Assembly: GCA_016715425.1 (NCBI GenBank)
Contig: JADKAC010000001.1
Location: 62,001-126,000 of the forward strand
DNA from: Bacteroidota bacterium
GTDB lineage: Bacteria > Bacteroidota > Bacteroidia > Chitinophagales > BACL12
Direction: 5' to 3'
DNA length: 64,000 nucleotides
The notes under the pieces were generated by a model. It searched no databases and had not been told where the DNA came from. It was given only the letters and a program-made list of their open reading frames with translations. Position 1 is the first letter of the stretch; every line of letters begins with the position of its first letter. Of this stretch, positions 17,721-26,773 are shown one piece after another. The translations under genes were made by a program, and so were the position numbers.

Positions 17721-18695
17721 TTAAATTACAGTCATCACCATCGGTGGTGAACAAATTATTTTATTTGACTTTATTTTCAATTGATATATGTAATTACCCG
17801 GTTGTAATTGTTGTACAATATCCGTGAGTTCAATATTGTTTTTTCCTGCTTGAATAATGCCCTGTGGCAAGGTGAAAATTTTTTGTCCATTTATATTCCA
17901 TATCTCCAAATCTATTTCTGCAGGAGTTTGTAATTGGAATGGAATTACAGTGGATGTATTTACAGGATTGGGCATGTTTTGACCTACGCTAATATATTTT
18001 TCTGATTGCATTTCCAAATAGCCTGTTGTTCCATCTCCTTTCACAGTCACCTCTATATAAGAATTAAATTTATCCGGAGAAATGTCTGTGGTTAATGAGG
18101 CGAGTTGATACAAATATCCATCTGCAAATACACCATCGGCAACAGGTGTTACAGGGTCAACGCCTTCTGTATAAATTGCAGGATAATCATTTAACAATGC
18201 ATTTTTTTCTTCATGATTCCAGGTGAGTTGAGAGATAGCTGCATAAGAAGAATTTACATACACTTGAAAATGAATATGACAAGTGCGACCGGGATACCAA
18301 CCCGGAAAAATGGTTATAAAATTTACTTCTCCATTCGCATCCGCAATTTGATATCCACGCAAATAAGTAAATGCTGATTCACTTCCATAACCCGAATAAT
18401 TTCCATCCTTATCACATTGCCAAATATTGACACGCACATTTGGAAATGGCTCGCAATTATCCTGACCTAAAATTCTAATTTTTAGATTTAATTGCACACC
18501 ATCACGATCTTCACGGACATCAGTGCGCAAATAAAAAGGATTGTCAGTAAGGTCCAAAGGAAAAGGACCTTTTGTTTCTGTTGGAATTAATACACAACCT
18601 CCGGAAGTTTGTGCAGATAGTTTGCCGAAAGGCCAAAGAGATGCAGCACCGGCGAGTCCGGTTATCCGCATAAAATCACGACGGGTAGTAGGCAT
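17721..18695 (-). CDS. Intradiol ring-cleavage dioxygenase-like protein with Tat signal and T9SS tail
   Basis: A member of the catechol/protocatechuate intradiol dioxygenase family, which cleaves aromatic diols with non-haem Fe(III). From the ATG at 18695 it has 324 residues and starts with a twin-arginine signal, TTRRDFMRITGLAGAASLWP. An upstream in-frame ATG (18734) would add 13 residues before it. The iron site looks intact: Tyr in DGNYSGYG, Tyr in FPGWYPGR, and His-x-His in TCHIHFQV. The C-terminal 85 residues are a T9SS sorting domain (QNMPNPVNTSTVIPFQL, then LQPGNYIYQLKIKSNKI). It is therefore predicted to be folded, exported by Tat and then moved by T9SS. The substrate is unknown. Confidence 0.85.
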   Translation of the reverse strand: MPTTRRDFMRITGLAGAASLWPFGKLSAQTSGGCVLIPTETKGPFPLDLTDNPFYLRTDVREDRDGVQLNLKIRILGQDNCEPFPNVRVNIWQCDKDGNYSGYGSESAFTYLRGYQIADANGEVNFITIFPGWYPGRTCHIHFQVYVNSSYAAISQLTWNHEEKNALLNDYPAIYTEGVDPVTPVADGVFADGYLYQLASLTTDISPDKFNSYIEVTVKGDGTTGYLEMQSEKYISVGQNMPNPVNTSTVIPFQLQTPAEIDLEIWNINGQKIFTLPQGIIQAGKNNIELTDIVQQLQPGNYIYQLKIKSNKIICSPPMVMTVI

Positions 18696-18848
18696 AGGTT
18701 TTTTTTTGAAAGGTAAGTATTGAATTAGTAGCATTCTTATTTTTTGAATAGATTTTACAAAAGGCTGTTGTTTTTATCAAATAATAAACTTTGGTAGATT
18801 TTAATTTTAGGGATGATTAGTTTTATTAAATTTTAATTTTATAACACA

Positions 18849-19220
18849 ATGCAAACATTTTCAAACATCTCCGAATACATTTCTCAATTTCCTGTAACAA
18901 CACAAGAAAAATTACAAGAAATATATACCATTATAAAACAATATGCACCCAAAGCAACAGAAAAAATAAGTTATGGTATGCCCACATTTTATCTGCAAAG
19001 TAATCTGGTGCATTTTGCAGCATACAAAAATCATATTGGTTTCTATCCTGCCCCTTCCGGCTTAGATGCATTTAAAGAAGAAATTGAAAAATATAAACAC
19101 AGTAAAGGTGCTGTACAATTTCCTTTGGACAAGCCTCTACCTAAAAAACTGATTGAGCGTATTGTAAAATATCGTATGCAAGAAAATTTGGCTAAAGCTG
19201 CGTTGAAGCAAAAGAAATAA
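18849..19220 (+). CDS. DUF1801 (YdhG-like) protein
   Basis: A 123-residue member of the DUF1801/YdhG family, small cytosolic proteins with a fold related to frataxin-like iron chaperones. The hallmark features are SEYISQFP at the start, KISYGMPTFYLQSNLVHFAAYKNHIGFYP (quoted by its ends KISYGMP and HIGFYP) in the middle, and VQFPLDKPLPKKLI near the end. Function is not firmly known; an iron-chaperone role has been suggested for a Bacillus relative. It lies 54 bases upstream of selD on the same strand. Confidence 0.85.
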   Translation: MQTFSNISEYISQFPVTTQEKLQEIYTIIKQYAPKATEKISYGMPTFYLQSNLVHFAAYKNHIGFYPAPSGLDAFKEEIEKYKHSKGAVQFPLDKPLPKKLIERIVKYRMQENLAKAALKQKK

Positions 19221-19274
19221 ATCTGTATTTCTCTTTTCAGCTTTTACAAATGTAATTTCACGAAAATTTATTGA

Positions 19275-20315
19275 ATGACTGAATCAATTAAACTCACACA
19301 ATATTCTCATGGTGCCGGATGTGGTTGTAAAATTTCACCCAAACTTTTGGATCAAATTTTATCTTCCGTTTCCAAACAACAATTATTTCCACAATTACTT
19401 GTAGGCAACGAAACAAAAGATGACGCCGCTGTTTATGATATTGGAAATGGTAGAGCAATTATTTCTACTACGGATTTTTTTATGCCTATTGTTGATGACC
19501 CGGAACAATTCGGAACAATAGCTTCAGTAAATGCAATCAGTGATATTTATGCAATGGGTGGCACGCCAATTATGGCAATTGCAATTCTCGGTTGGCCTAT
19601 TGATAAAGTAGAATCTAAGTATGCTAGCGAGGTTTTAGAAGGCGCACGCAAAGCATGTGCACAAGCAAATATTCCACTTGCCGGAGGACATAGTATTGAT
19701 TGTCCTGAGCCTGTTTTTGGATTAGCAGTAACAGGAATTATTGATATAGAAAATCTGAAAAAAAATTCGGGTGCAAGTGTGGGTTGCAGTTTATATCTCA
19801 CAAAAAAAATTGGTGTAGGTATTTTGACAACAGCACAGAAAAAAAATCTTTTAAAAGAAGAACATAAAACTATTGCACCGGATAGCATGATGCACTTAAA
19901 CACGTTTGGTGAAATATTAGGAAAGCAAAATTTTGTAGAAGCAATGACTGATGTTACGGGTTTTGGTTTGCTTGGTCATTTAACCGAAATGTGTGAAGGA
20001 AGTAATATAAGTGCAGAGATTTATTTTGATAAAGTACCAACGATTGAAAAAGATATTTTAGATTATTATTTAGAAAATAAATGTATTCCCGGAGGCACAA
20101 ATAGAAACCATGATTCCTATGGAGAAAAAATTGATGGATTAGATATTTATAAAAAACATATTCTTTGCGATCCACAAACAAGCGGTGGACTATTAGTTGC
20201 AATTGCACAAGGTTATGAATCTGATTTTGAAAAATTGGCAAAAGAAAATAAAATGCAATTGACAACTTTCGGAAAATTAATTTCTAAAAGTGCATTTGCT
20301 GTTTATGTGAAATAA
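19275..20315 (+). CDS. selD: Selenide, water dikinase (selenophosphate synthetase), Cys form
   Basis: Makes selenophosphate from selenide and ATP. The 346 residues begin with the glycine-rich catalytic segment TQYSHGAGCGCKISP, with Cys rather than selenocysteine at the active position (about 16) and the conserved Lys at 19. Further motifs are DDAAVYDIGNGRAIISTTDFF and DPQTSGGLLVA. Because selU is nearby and no SelA, SelB or tRNA-Sec is visible, the selenophosphate probably serves tRNA selenouridine; a selenoprotein pathway elsewhere cannot be excluded. Confidence 0.95.
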   Translation: MTESIKLTQYSHGAGCGCKISPKLLDQILSSVSKQQLFPQLLVGNETKDDAAVYDIGNGRAIISTTDFFMPIVDDPEQFGTIASVNAISDIYAMGGTPIMAIAILGWPIDKVESKYASEVLEGARKACAQANIPLAGGHSIDCPEPVFGLAVTGIIDIENLKKNSGASVGCSLYLTKKIGVGILTTAQKKNLLKEEHKTIAPDSMMHLNTFGEILGKQNFVEAMTDVTGFGLLGHLTEMCEGSNISAEIYFDKVPTIEKDILDYYLENKCIPGGTNRNHDSYGEKIDGLDIYKKHILCDPQTSGGLLVAIAQGYESDFEKLAKENKMQLTTFGKLISKSAFAVYVK

Positions 20316-20443
20316 AAATCTATATTATTCAGATTTTGAAATTCCTCATTTAAAAAAGTTAAAAAAAGTATTTTGGGATAATAACAAATGCATATTTTTC
20401 CACAGTTCTGAAAAATTTCGCATATTCCTGCTAAATTGCGCCT

Positions 20444-21736
20444 ATGACAGCAACCGGTATGGCTACACAGCATAAACTCAATGTATCAGCAATGGCTGAA
20501 AATCTGATTGGCTCAGAAATTATAAAATTGGCGAATGAGATAAATGCCAAGATTAAAAAAGGCGAACAGATTTATAATTTAACCATTGGTGATTTTGATC
20601 CGCATGTATTTCCAATTCCTCTAATTTTGGAGAATGAAATTATTGAAGCATATCGCAATAAGGAAACTAATTATCCAATGGCAAATGGTATTGAAAGATT
20701 GCGTGTTGCTGCTTCCGGATTTATTAAAAAATATCAAGGCTTAGATTATTCTCCCGATGAATTTTTAATTAGCGGTGGAGCAAGACCTTTAATTTATGGA
20801 GTCTTTCGCACCTTACTCGATCCGGGTGATAAAGTAATTTATCCCGGTCCATCATGGAATAATAATCATTATACACATTTATCAGGAGCAAGTGGGGTGT
20901 TTATAGAAACTACACCTGAAGATAATTTTATGCCAACGGCAGAAAATTTAAAACCGCATTTAAAAGGTGCAACATTACTTGCATTATGTTCTCCATTAAA
21001 TCCAACAGGTACTACATTTTCTAAAGAAGCGTTATCTGCAATTTGCGATATAGTGATTGAAGAAAATAATAGCCGTGATGAAAATGCAAAGCCTTTATAT
21101 ATTTTATATGATCAGATTTATTGGATGCTTACTAATGGTGATACAAAGCATTATGATCCGGTGAACTTGCGACCTGAATTGCGTGATTATGTAATTTATG
21201 TGGATGGTATTTCAAAAGCATTTTCTGCAACTGGTGTAAGAGTGGGTTGGTCATTTGGCCCTAAACCAATTATTGATAAAATGAAAGCTATCATTTCTCA
21301 TATCGGTGCATGGAGTCCGAAAGCGGAACAAGTAGCAACAGCAAAATTTTTGCAGATGGAAGATGAGGTAGATGCATTTATAATGAAATTTCGCAGACAG
21401 ATTTCAGATCGTCTCAATGGATTTTATGAAGGCTTTACCCGATTAAAACAAAAAGGTTTTCCTGTGGAATGTATTCCTCCCGAAGCTGCTATTTATTTAA
21501 CCGTGCGCATTGATTTTCGTGGTGCAAAAACTGCGGATGGAAATACTATTAATACAATGGCAGATGTTGCTAATTATTTATTAAATGAAGCACGCATAGG
21601 TCTTGTGCCTTTTTATGCATTCGGTTCTTCAAAAGAATCGCCATGGTTCCGATTAAGTATCGGCACTTGCACAATGGATGCTGTGGCAGGTTCTTTAAAA
21701 AGCTTGGATCAGGCATTAAGTAAACTTACTTTTTGA
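20444..21736 (+). CDS. PLP-dependent aminotransferase, class I/II
   Basis: A fold-type I aminotransferase of 430 residues. The PLP-binding lysine is K258 in YVDGISKAFSATGVRVGW. The substrate and cofactor region includes SPLNPTGTTFSKEAL at about 183-197, YDQIYWML near 222, and the C-terminal Arg in SPWFRLSIG. The N-terminal NLTIGDFDPHVFPIP is typical of aspartate/aromatic aminotransferase relatives. The amino donor cannot be decided from sequence. It is transcribed with the AbgT transporter 53 bases downstream, which may hint at a shared amino-acid or aminobenzoyl substrate. Confidence 0.88.
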   Translation: MTATGMATQHKLNVSAMAENLIGSEIIKLANEINAKIKKGEQIYNLTIGDFDPHVFPIPLILENEIIEAYRNKETNYPMANGIERLRVAASGFIKKYQGLDYSPDEFLISGGARPLIYGVFRTLLDPGDKVIYPGPSWNNNHYTHLSGASGVFIETTPEDNFMPTAENLKPHLKGATLLALCSPLNPTGTTFSKEALSAICDIVIEENNSRDENAKPLYILYDQIYWMLTNGDTKHYDPVNLRPELRDYVIYVDGISKAFSATGVRVGWSFGPKPIIDKMKAIISHIGAWSPKAEQVATAKFLQMEDEVDAFIMKFRRQISDRLNGFYEGFTRLKQKGFPVECIPPEAAIYLTVRIDFRGAKTADGNTINTMADVANYLLNEARIGLVPFYAFGSSKESPWFRLSIGTCTMDAVAGSLKSLDQALSKLTF

Positions 21737-21789
21737 TTTACAACGAATATTAATTTTTAACTTAATTTTTCTCAACCAAATAATTTTTG

Positions 21790-23319
21790 ATGAATACAGG
21801 TGTACCCGTAAAAAAAACATGGACAGATAAATTTTTGTCCGGAGTTGAACGTATCGGAAATGCATTGCCACATCCCGCAACATTATTTGCATTGTTGGCT
21901 TTGCTTGTAATAGTTCTTTCCGGAATTATCAGTTTATTTAATGTAAGTGTTGCGCATCCCGGCACAGGTGAAACAGTAGAAGTATTTAATTTATTAAGTC
22001 GTGAAGGCTTGGCAATGATCCTCACAAAATTGGTTACCAATTTCACATCATTTGCACCATTGGGAACTGTATTGGTTGCATTGTTAGGAATTGGAATTGC
22101 AGAAGGTTCAGGATTAATAGGTGCACTGTTACGCATGCTTGTGTTATCATCACCAAAAAGATTATTAACTGCAGTAATTGTATTTGCAGGGGTGATGAGT
22201 AATGCGGCAAGTGAAGTGGGTTATGTTTTATTAGTGCCCTTAGCTGCAATTATTTTTCTTGCTGTTGGTCGTAATCCACTCGCAGGATTAGCAGCCGCAT
22301 TTGCCGGTGTAAGTGGTGGTTATAGTGCTAATTTATTATTAGGAACTGTTGATCCGTTACTTGCCGGTTTATCTACCGAAGCTGCAAAAATTATTGATCC
22401 TTCTTATTTAGTAAATCCTGCTTGTAATTATTTTTTCATGTTTGTTTCTACTTTTTTAATAACAGGTTTAGGTACATGGGTAACTGAAAAAATTGTGGAA
22501 CCCCGATTGGGCACTTATCATGGTGATGAAACAGCGGAAGAAATAAAAACCCTGAGCAAAGATGAAAGAAAAGGAGTGCGATATGCTGCTATAACTGCTT
22601 TGATTTTTACGGGATTAATTCTTTGGGGATTAATTCCTGAAAATGGTTTTTTGCGTGATCCGGAAACACATAGTATTTTGCATTCACCATTTCTGCAAGG
22701 CATTGTTGCATTATTATTTATTTCTTCAGCAGCCTGTGGTATTGCATATGGCATTGGTGCAAAAACTATTCGCAGTGATAACGATGTAATGAAAGGCATG
22801 GCAAAAGCAATGGAGACTTTAGGTTCTTATATTGTTCTTGTGTTTTTTGCTGCGCAATTTGTTGCGTTTTTTAACTGGACAAATCTTGGGTTGATAACCG
22901 CAATTAATGGTGCTGATTTTTTAAAATCAACAGGCATACAAGGCATACCACTCATGTTATTATTTATTTTAATTGCTGCTTCTATTAATCTTGTTATGGG
23001 GAGTGCATCTGCGAAATGGGCTATTATGGCGCCGGTATTTATTCCGATGTTTATGCTGTTGGGATACACTCCTGAATACACACAAATGGTATATCGCATT
23101 GGCGATAGTGTTACCAATATTATCTCACCGATGATGAGTTACTTCGCACTCATTGTTGCATTTATTCAGCGCTATGATAAGAAGGCGGGAATAGGTACTG
23201 TAATTTCTACAATGCTTCCCTATACAATTGTATTTACAATCGGTTGGAGTTTATTATTAGTCATCTGGGTATTGCTTGGATTACCAATTGGACCTGGTGC
23301 AACTATTCATATGCCGTAA
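21790..23319 (+). CDS. AbgT-family transporter
   Basis: Inner-membrane protein of the AbgT family, known for p-aminobenzoyl-glutamate uptake in E. coli and sulfonamide efflux in other members. From the ATG at 21790 it has 509 residues, the family length. It starts with WTDKFLSGVERIGNALPHPATLF. About 11-13 hydrophobic segments follow, with family signatures APLGTVLVALLGIGIAEGSG and SNAASEVGYVLLVPL in the first half and VMGSASAKWAIMAPVFIPM with ISPMMSYFALIV in the second. A TTG one codon earlier is less likely as a start. Direction of transport is not determinable here. Confidence 0.92.
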   Translation: MNTGVPVKKTWTDKFLSGVERIGNALPHPATLFALLALLVIVLSGIISLFNVSVAHPGTGETVEVFNLLSREGLAMILTKLVTNFTSFAPLGTVLVALLGIGIAEGSGLIGALLRMLVLSSPKRLLTAVIVFAGVMSNAASEVGYVLLVPLAAIIFLAVGRNPLAGLAAAFAGVSGGYSANLLLGTVDPLLAGLSTEAAKIIDPSYLVNPACNYFFMFVSTFLITGLGTWVTEKIVEPRLGTYHGDETAEEIKTLSKDERKGVRYAAITALIFTGLILWGLIPENGFLRDPETHSILHSPFLQGIVALLFISSAACGIAYGIGAKTIRSDNDVMKGMAKAMETLGSYIVLVFFAAQFVAFFNWTNLGLITAINGADFLKSTGIQGIPLMLLFILIAASINLVMGSASAKWAIMAPVFIPMFMLLGYTPEYTQMVYRIGDSVTNIISPMMSYFALIVAFIQRYDKKAGIGTVISTMLPYTIVFTIGWSLLLVIWVLLGLPIGPGATIHMP

Positions 23320-23354
23320 AAAAATATTGAACTTAGATTTTAAGTATTTATAAT

Positions 23355-23398
23355 GTTGAATTCCTATTTATCTGAAGGGAACTCTGTTGGAATTCAAC
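23355..23398. other. Inverted repeat between convergent genes
   Basis: GTTGAATTCC (23355-23364) and GGAATTCAAC (23389-23398) form a perfect 10-bp inverted repeat with a 24-nt loop. It lies between the AbgT gene and the convergent M23 gene. No T-run is attached; it may act as a weak terminator. Part of the loop and right arm resembles 25421-25443. Confidence 0.5.
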
Positions 23399-23403
23399 TA
23401 TAA

Positions 23404-24588
23404 TTAATACACCCAAAACATCTTATTAAAATTTTGCTTTCCGGTAATGTTCAGTATATAAATTCCTTTCGACCAATGTGAAGTTTCAATTGAATGAAAT
23501 GTTGTTCCTGCTGATAATTTATCTGCATATAAAATTCTGCCATCAGTTTGCAATACAGTAATTTGATTATCCTCTTCATGTGGTGAAGTAAATTGTAATG
23601 TAATCGCATTATTAAAACTTAAAACAGAAATAGTTTTATCAAGATCAAAAGTATTTACAACAGGTGCTGTAAGTTCAAATGTGGTAGTGATTTTTTCCTC
23701 GCCATTTAATAAATACACTACTGTAAAAATACCTGCAGGAGAATCCGGTGGAATATCAATATATGACCAGAAATAGTAATACCAAAGTTCTTCGGGATGT
23801 ATATAATCAAAGTGATACCAAAGCTCACCGGAAGGTGTAAACCATTGCACTGTACTAACGTCACCGGCCTTTACTCCATAGCCTTGCATCCAGAAATTAA
23901 TTACTTCATCATCAGCAGAAAAAACAGGAATTGTTGGCAGTCGTTCTTTCAGTGTATCGAGTGTGGGAATAAAATTGCTTGTCCCATAGTCAATAATTCC
24001 AAAAGTATAAACATACGGCAAGGGGTCTATCCATAATGTAGTTGCATTTCCGCAAGGGCCTTCGAATGGGTCAATATTATAAAGTGAATCGTACCAAACT
24101 TCAAAATGTAAATGCGGATCGCTGGTGAAACCCGAGCTACCAATTTGTCCGATAATTTCACCTGCAATTATTGTATCACCTTCAGAAACTGTAGCGCTAT
24201 TTTTTTTCAAATGCGCATAATAGGTGTACATTAAATTTTCGTGTTTAATACAAATATAATTTCCGAAACCTCCACTCACTGCTGTTTTATTTCTGTCGAA
24301 TAAAGTATCAAGTACAAAAGTGACTACACCATCATCAGCAGCTAAAACATTTACACCGCTATCCATCTGATTAAAATTCCGAATTACGAAATCTGTACCC
24401 TGATGTCCATCATAGGTTTTTTCATTACATTGATGATCGCCAATATCTGTCCATTTCCAATCCACATAATTCACGAGATAATAATCTTCCATATAAACAG
24501 CATCAACAGGATTTATAAACTGTGGTGATTGTGCGGATGCAGAAGCAAAGCATAAGAATAAAATAGAAAAGGAAAAATACATTTTCAT
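23404..24588 (-). CDS. Secreted M23 (LytM-type) metallopeptidase with T9SS tail
   Basis: A 394-residue exported peptidase of family M23, which cuts peptidoglycan cross-bridges or short peptides with zinc. The signal peptide is 1-19 (FSILFLCFASASA). The zinc site has His and Asp in DGHQGTDFVIR (about residues 61-71) and the His-x-His in DPHLHFEVW (about 156-164). The glycine-rich Lys/Tyr stretch between them (GGFGNYICIKH, YYAHLKK) is normal for the family. A beta domain follows, and the C-terminal 75 residues look like a T9SS sorting domain ending KGIYILNITGKQNFNKMFW. Probably released or surface attached. Confidence 0.87.
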   Translation of the reverse strand: MKMYFSFSILFLCFASASAQSPQFINPVDAVYMEDYYLVNYVDWKWTDIGDHQCNEKTYDGHQGTDFVIRNFNQMDSGVNVLAADDGVVTFVLDTLFDRNKTAVSGGFGNYICIKHENLMYTYYAHLKKNSATVSEGDTIIAGEIIGQIGSSGFTSDPHLHFEVWYDSLYNIDPFEGPCGNATTLWIDPLPYVYTFGIIDYGTSNFIPTLDTLKERLPTIPVFSADDEVINFWMQGYGVKAGDVSTVQWFTPSGELWYHFDYIHPEELWYYYFWSYIDIPPDSPAGIFTVVYLLNGEEKITTTFELTAPVVNTFDLDKTISVLSFNNAITLQFTSPHEEDNQITVLQTDGRILYADKLSAGTTFHSIETSHWSKGIYILNITGKQNFNKMFWVY

Positions 24589-24800
24589 GATAGATAAACT
24601 TTTGTGTGTTGTGCTCTCATAGTGATAATCGCAGGAAATTTTGTGGGAATCAAATAATGCTTGTTCTATTTATATTTTGATATGTAGTTTTGATAAACAT
24701 TTAGCTAAAGTAATAATTAGATTCTTTGATACAGGATTTTTAAAAGCTTCCTAATACTTGATTAACGAATTGCACAGTGGTAAATATGAGAAAAGAAAAA

Positions 24801-25379
24801 TTATAATGAATCTAAATTTTCAACTGACTTTATAAAAATTCCTTCTTGAAAGTAAAAGAAATTCCCTTGAAAATATTGATTTTGTTGTGTTAAATCAAAA
24901 ATGAATTTGGATCTATATTGAGATGTAAATTGAGTGTGATAATGTTTTGTATCTATTCCAAAAATTGGTTTGTCAATAATATAATTTTTATTCATTAAAT
25001 CGTAGTCATAATATTCAGCTACAATAAATAATTCAAGTTTTTTATTAGTACAATATTCTTGTAGAAGATCAAAACTATAACAATACTTTCCTTTACAATG
25101 TGGAGACCATATATATAGAAGTGCTTCACTACTTTGACTGATGCATTTTTTAAGTGCAATACCATTTACTATATATATCTGAGGAACAGAATCATTTTTT
25201 ACATTACATAAATTTTCTTCAGGATAATCTTCAACTAACAAATCGGGGGAGAGGTCTTTGGTTTTATTGTAATAGCCGATTAGTCCTTGTGAAGTACCAT
25301 TAATTTGACAGGCACTAAATAAAAAACAACTTGTGATTAATACAGTTACAATAATTATTATTTGAATATTGCTTTTCAC
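24801..25379 (-). CDS. Putative lipoprotein with thioredoxin-like region
   Basis: A 192-residue protein whose N-terminus ends in a lipobox-like FSAC with Cys at about 24, so it is probably a lipoprotein. The middle part, ALLYIWSPHCKGKYCYSFDLLQ, resembles the start of a thioredoxin fold, but the cysteines are spaced CxxxxC rather than CxxC, so classic redox activity is uncertain. No closer identification. It is a single gene 66 bases from the thioesterase on the same strand, with a hairpin-forming segment between them. Confidence 0.65.
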   Translation of the reverse strand: MKSNIQIIIIVTVLITSCFLFSACQINGTSQGLIGYYNKTKDLSPDLLVEDYPEENLCNVKNDSVPQIYIVNGIALKKCISQSSEALLYIWSPHCKGKYCYSFDLLQEYCTNKKLELFIVAEYYDYDLMNKNYIIDKPIFGIDTKHYHTQFTSQYRSKFIFDLTQQNQYFQGNFFYFQEGIFIKSVENLDSL

Positions 25380-25420
25380 ATCATACTGTTTTAACCCTAG
25401 TGTTTCCGCAGTGTTACCCA

Positions 25421-25443
25421 GAGAGAACTCTGTGGGGATTCAA
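25421..25443. repeat. Short intergenic element related to 23374-23397
   Basis: The segment GAGAGAACTCTGTGGGGATT at 25421-25440 and the following CAA match 23374-23397 over the pattern GAACTCTGTnGGnATTCAA. The surrounding bases CCCAGAG-AGAA-CTCTGTGGGG form an imperfect hairpin. Both copies sit next to the 3' end of minus-strand genes. Confidence 0.4.
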
Positions 25444-25445
25444 AA

Positions 25446-25862
25446 TCAATTAACTTTTTTCGGAAATACCTTTTGCAAAATATCCTCACTTAAGTCCACC
25501 GATTTACCGGTTGATTTATCTACAATCACAAATGTTACATCGGCTTCTGCAATCAATTTATTATTCGCTTTATTGGTAATTAACTGTTGTAGAATCACTT
25601 TGCGTTTCCCAATTTCTTTTTCTGTTGTGTGCATTATTAATGTGTCATTCAGATATGCGGGATAGCGATAACTGATATTTATATTAACCACAACAAATCC
25701 TAAATTTTGTGCGTCGAAAATACCATCAATAAGCACTGTTTCAAAATAGGCCCAACGAGCTTCTTCCAAAAATTCAAGGTAGCGTGCATTATTTACATGT
25801 TGATACAGATCTAAATGATAACCCCGCACTTTAATTTCAATATCGTTTTTATTCATAGTCAT
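25446..25862 (-). CDS. Acyl-CoA thioesterase, hotdog fold (4-hydroxybenzoyl-CoA thioesterase type)
   Basis: A 138-residue single-domain hotdog thioesterase of the YbgC/FadM class, which hydrolyses acyl-CoA thioesters in the cytosol. The typical catalytic stretch is YHLDLYQHVNNARYLEFLEEARW at about 15-37 (key residues YQHVNNARY), where the usual catalytic Asp is replaced by the DLYQHVNN form seen in many FadM-like enzymes. The beta-sheet part carries VVVNINISYRYPAYLNDT. It is divergent from the SDR gene, only 44 bases away, which may point to a link in fatty-acid metabolism. Confidence 0.88.
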   Translation of the reverse strand: MTMNKNDIEIKVRGYHLDLYQHVNNARYLEFLEEARWAYFETVLIDGIFDAQNLGFVVVNINISYRYPAYLNDTLIMHTTEKEIGKRKVILQQLITNKANNKLIAEADVTFVIVDKSTGKSVDLSEDILQKVFPKKVN

Positions 25863-25906
25863 TTTAAGTAGATTTACTGCAACAGAAATTTTTAAAATAC
25901 GAAGTT

Positions 25907-26773
25907 ATGTATAATGAACCGATGCTGCGTGATGGCACATTAAAAGATAAAACGATAATTGTAACAGGTGGCGGAACAGGATTAGGAAAATCCATGACCA
26001 CTTATTTTTTACAGTTGGGAGCCAATGTAATTATTACCAGCAGAAAGTTGGATGTATTGCAAAAAACAGCGGATGAATTAGCTGCAAAAACAGGTGGAAA
26101 AATTTTAGCTCTTGCTTGTGATGTGCGCAATTATGAAGAAGTGGAAAACATGTTGCAACAATCAATAGCGCATTTTGGAAAAGTGGATGTGCTTGTAAAT
26201 AATGCAGCAGGAAATTTTATTTCACCTACAGAAAGATTATCCAATCGTGCATTTGATACTGTGGTTGACATTGTTTTAAAAGGCAGTTATAATTGCACAT
26301 TAGCATTAGGAAAATATTGGATTGCAGAAAAATTAAAAGGTACTGTTATGAGTATTGTTACTACGTATGCATTTACCGGTTCAGGATATGTCGTGCCTAG
26401 TGCTGTTGCAAAGGCAGGCGTACTTTCTATGACAAGATCATTAGCGGTTGAATGGGCGAAATATGGAATAAGATTAAATGCAATTGCACCCGGACCGTTT
26501 CCTACAGAAGGTGCATGGAGTAGATTAATTCCGCCGGGTTTGGAAGATGATTTTGATCTTGCGAAAAAAATACCCGTTGGTCGTGCAGGTGATCATCAGG
26601 AATTAGCAAATCTCGCTGCGTATTTAGTTTCTGATTTCAGTGCGTATGTAAATGGCGAAGTGATTGTAATAGATGGCGGCGAATGGTTGAAAGGTGCAGG
26701 TGAATTTAATATGCTTGAAAAAGTGCCTGAGAAAATGTGGGATATGATGGAGAAGATGCGGAAGAAAAATTGA
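25907..26773 (+). CDS. SDR-family oxidoreductase, 2,4-dienoyl-CoA reductase-like
   Basis: A 288-residue NADP(H)-dependent short-chain dehydrogenase. The Rossmann motif TGGGTGLGKSM is at about 21-31, NNAAGNF follows at about 98-104, and APGPFPTEGAWSRL sits after the active site. The catalytic Tyr of classical SDRs is not at its usual place; SGYVVPSAVAKAGV keeps the Lys. That pattern and the overall sequence fit 2,4-dienoyl-CoA reductase / peroxisomal-type trans-enoyl-CoA reductase relatives used in unsaturated fatty-acid breakdown. The last codon and stop lie inside an intergenic repeat, so the C-terminal end may have been remodelled. Confidence 0.87.
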   Translation: MYNEPMLRDGTLKDKTIIVTGGGTGLGKSMTTYFLQLGANVIITSRKLDVLQKTADELAAKTGGKILALACDVRNYEEVENMLQQSIAHFGKVDVLVNNAAGNFISPTERLSNRAFDTVVDIVLKGSYNCTLALGKYWIAEKLKGTVMSIVTTYAFTGSGYVVPSAVAKAGVLSMTRSLAVEWAKYGIRLNAIAPGPFPTEGAWSRLIPPGLEDDFDLAKKIPVGRAGDHQELANLAAYLVSDFSAYVNGEVIVIDGGEWLKGAGEFNMLEKVPEKMWDMMEKMRKKN

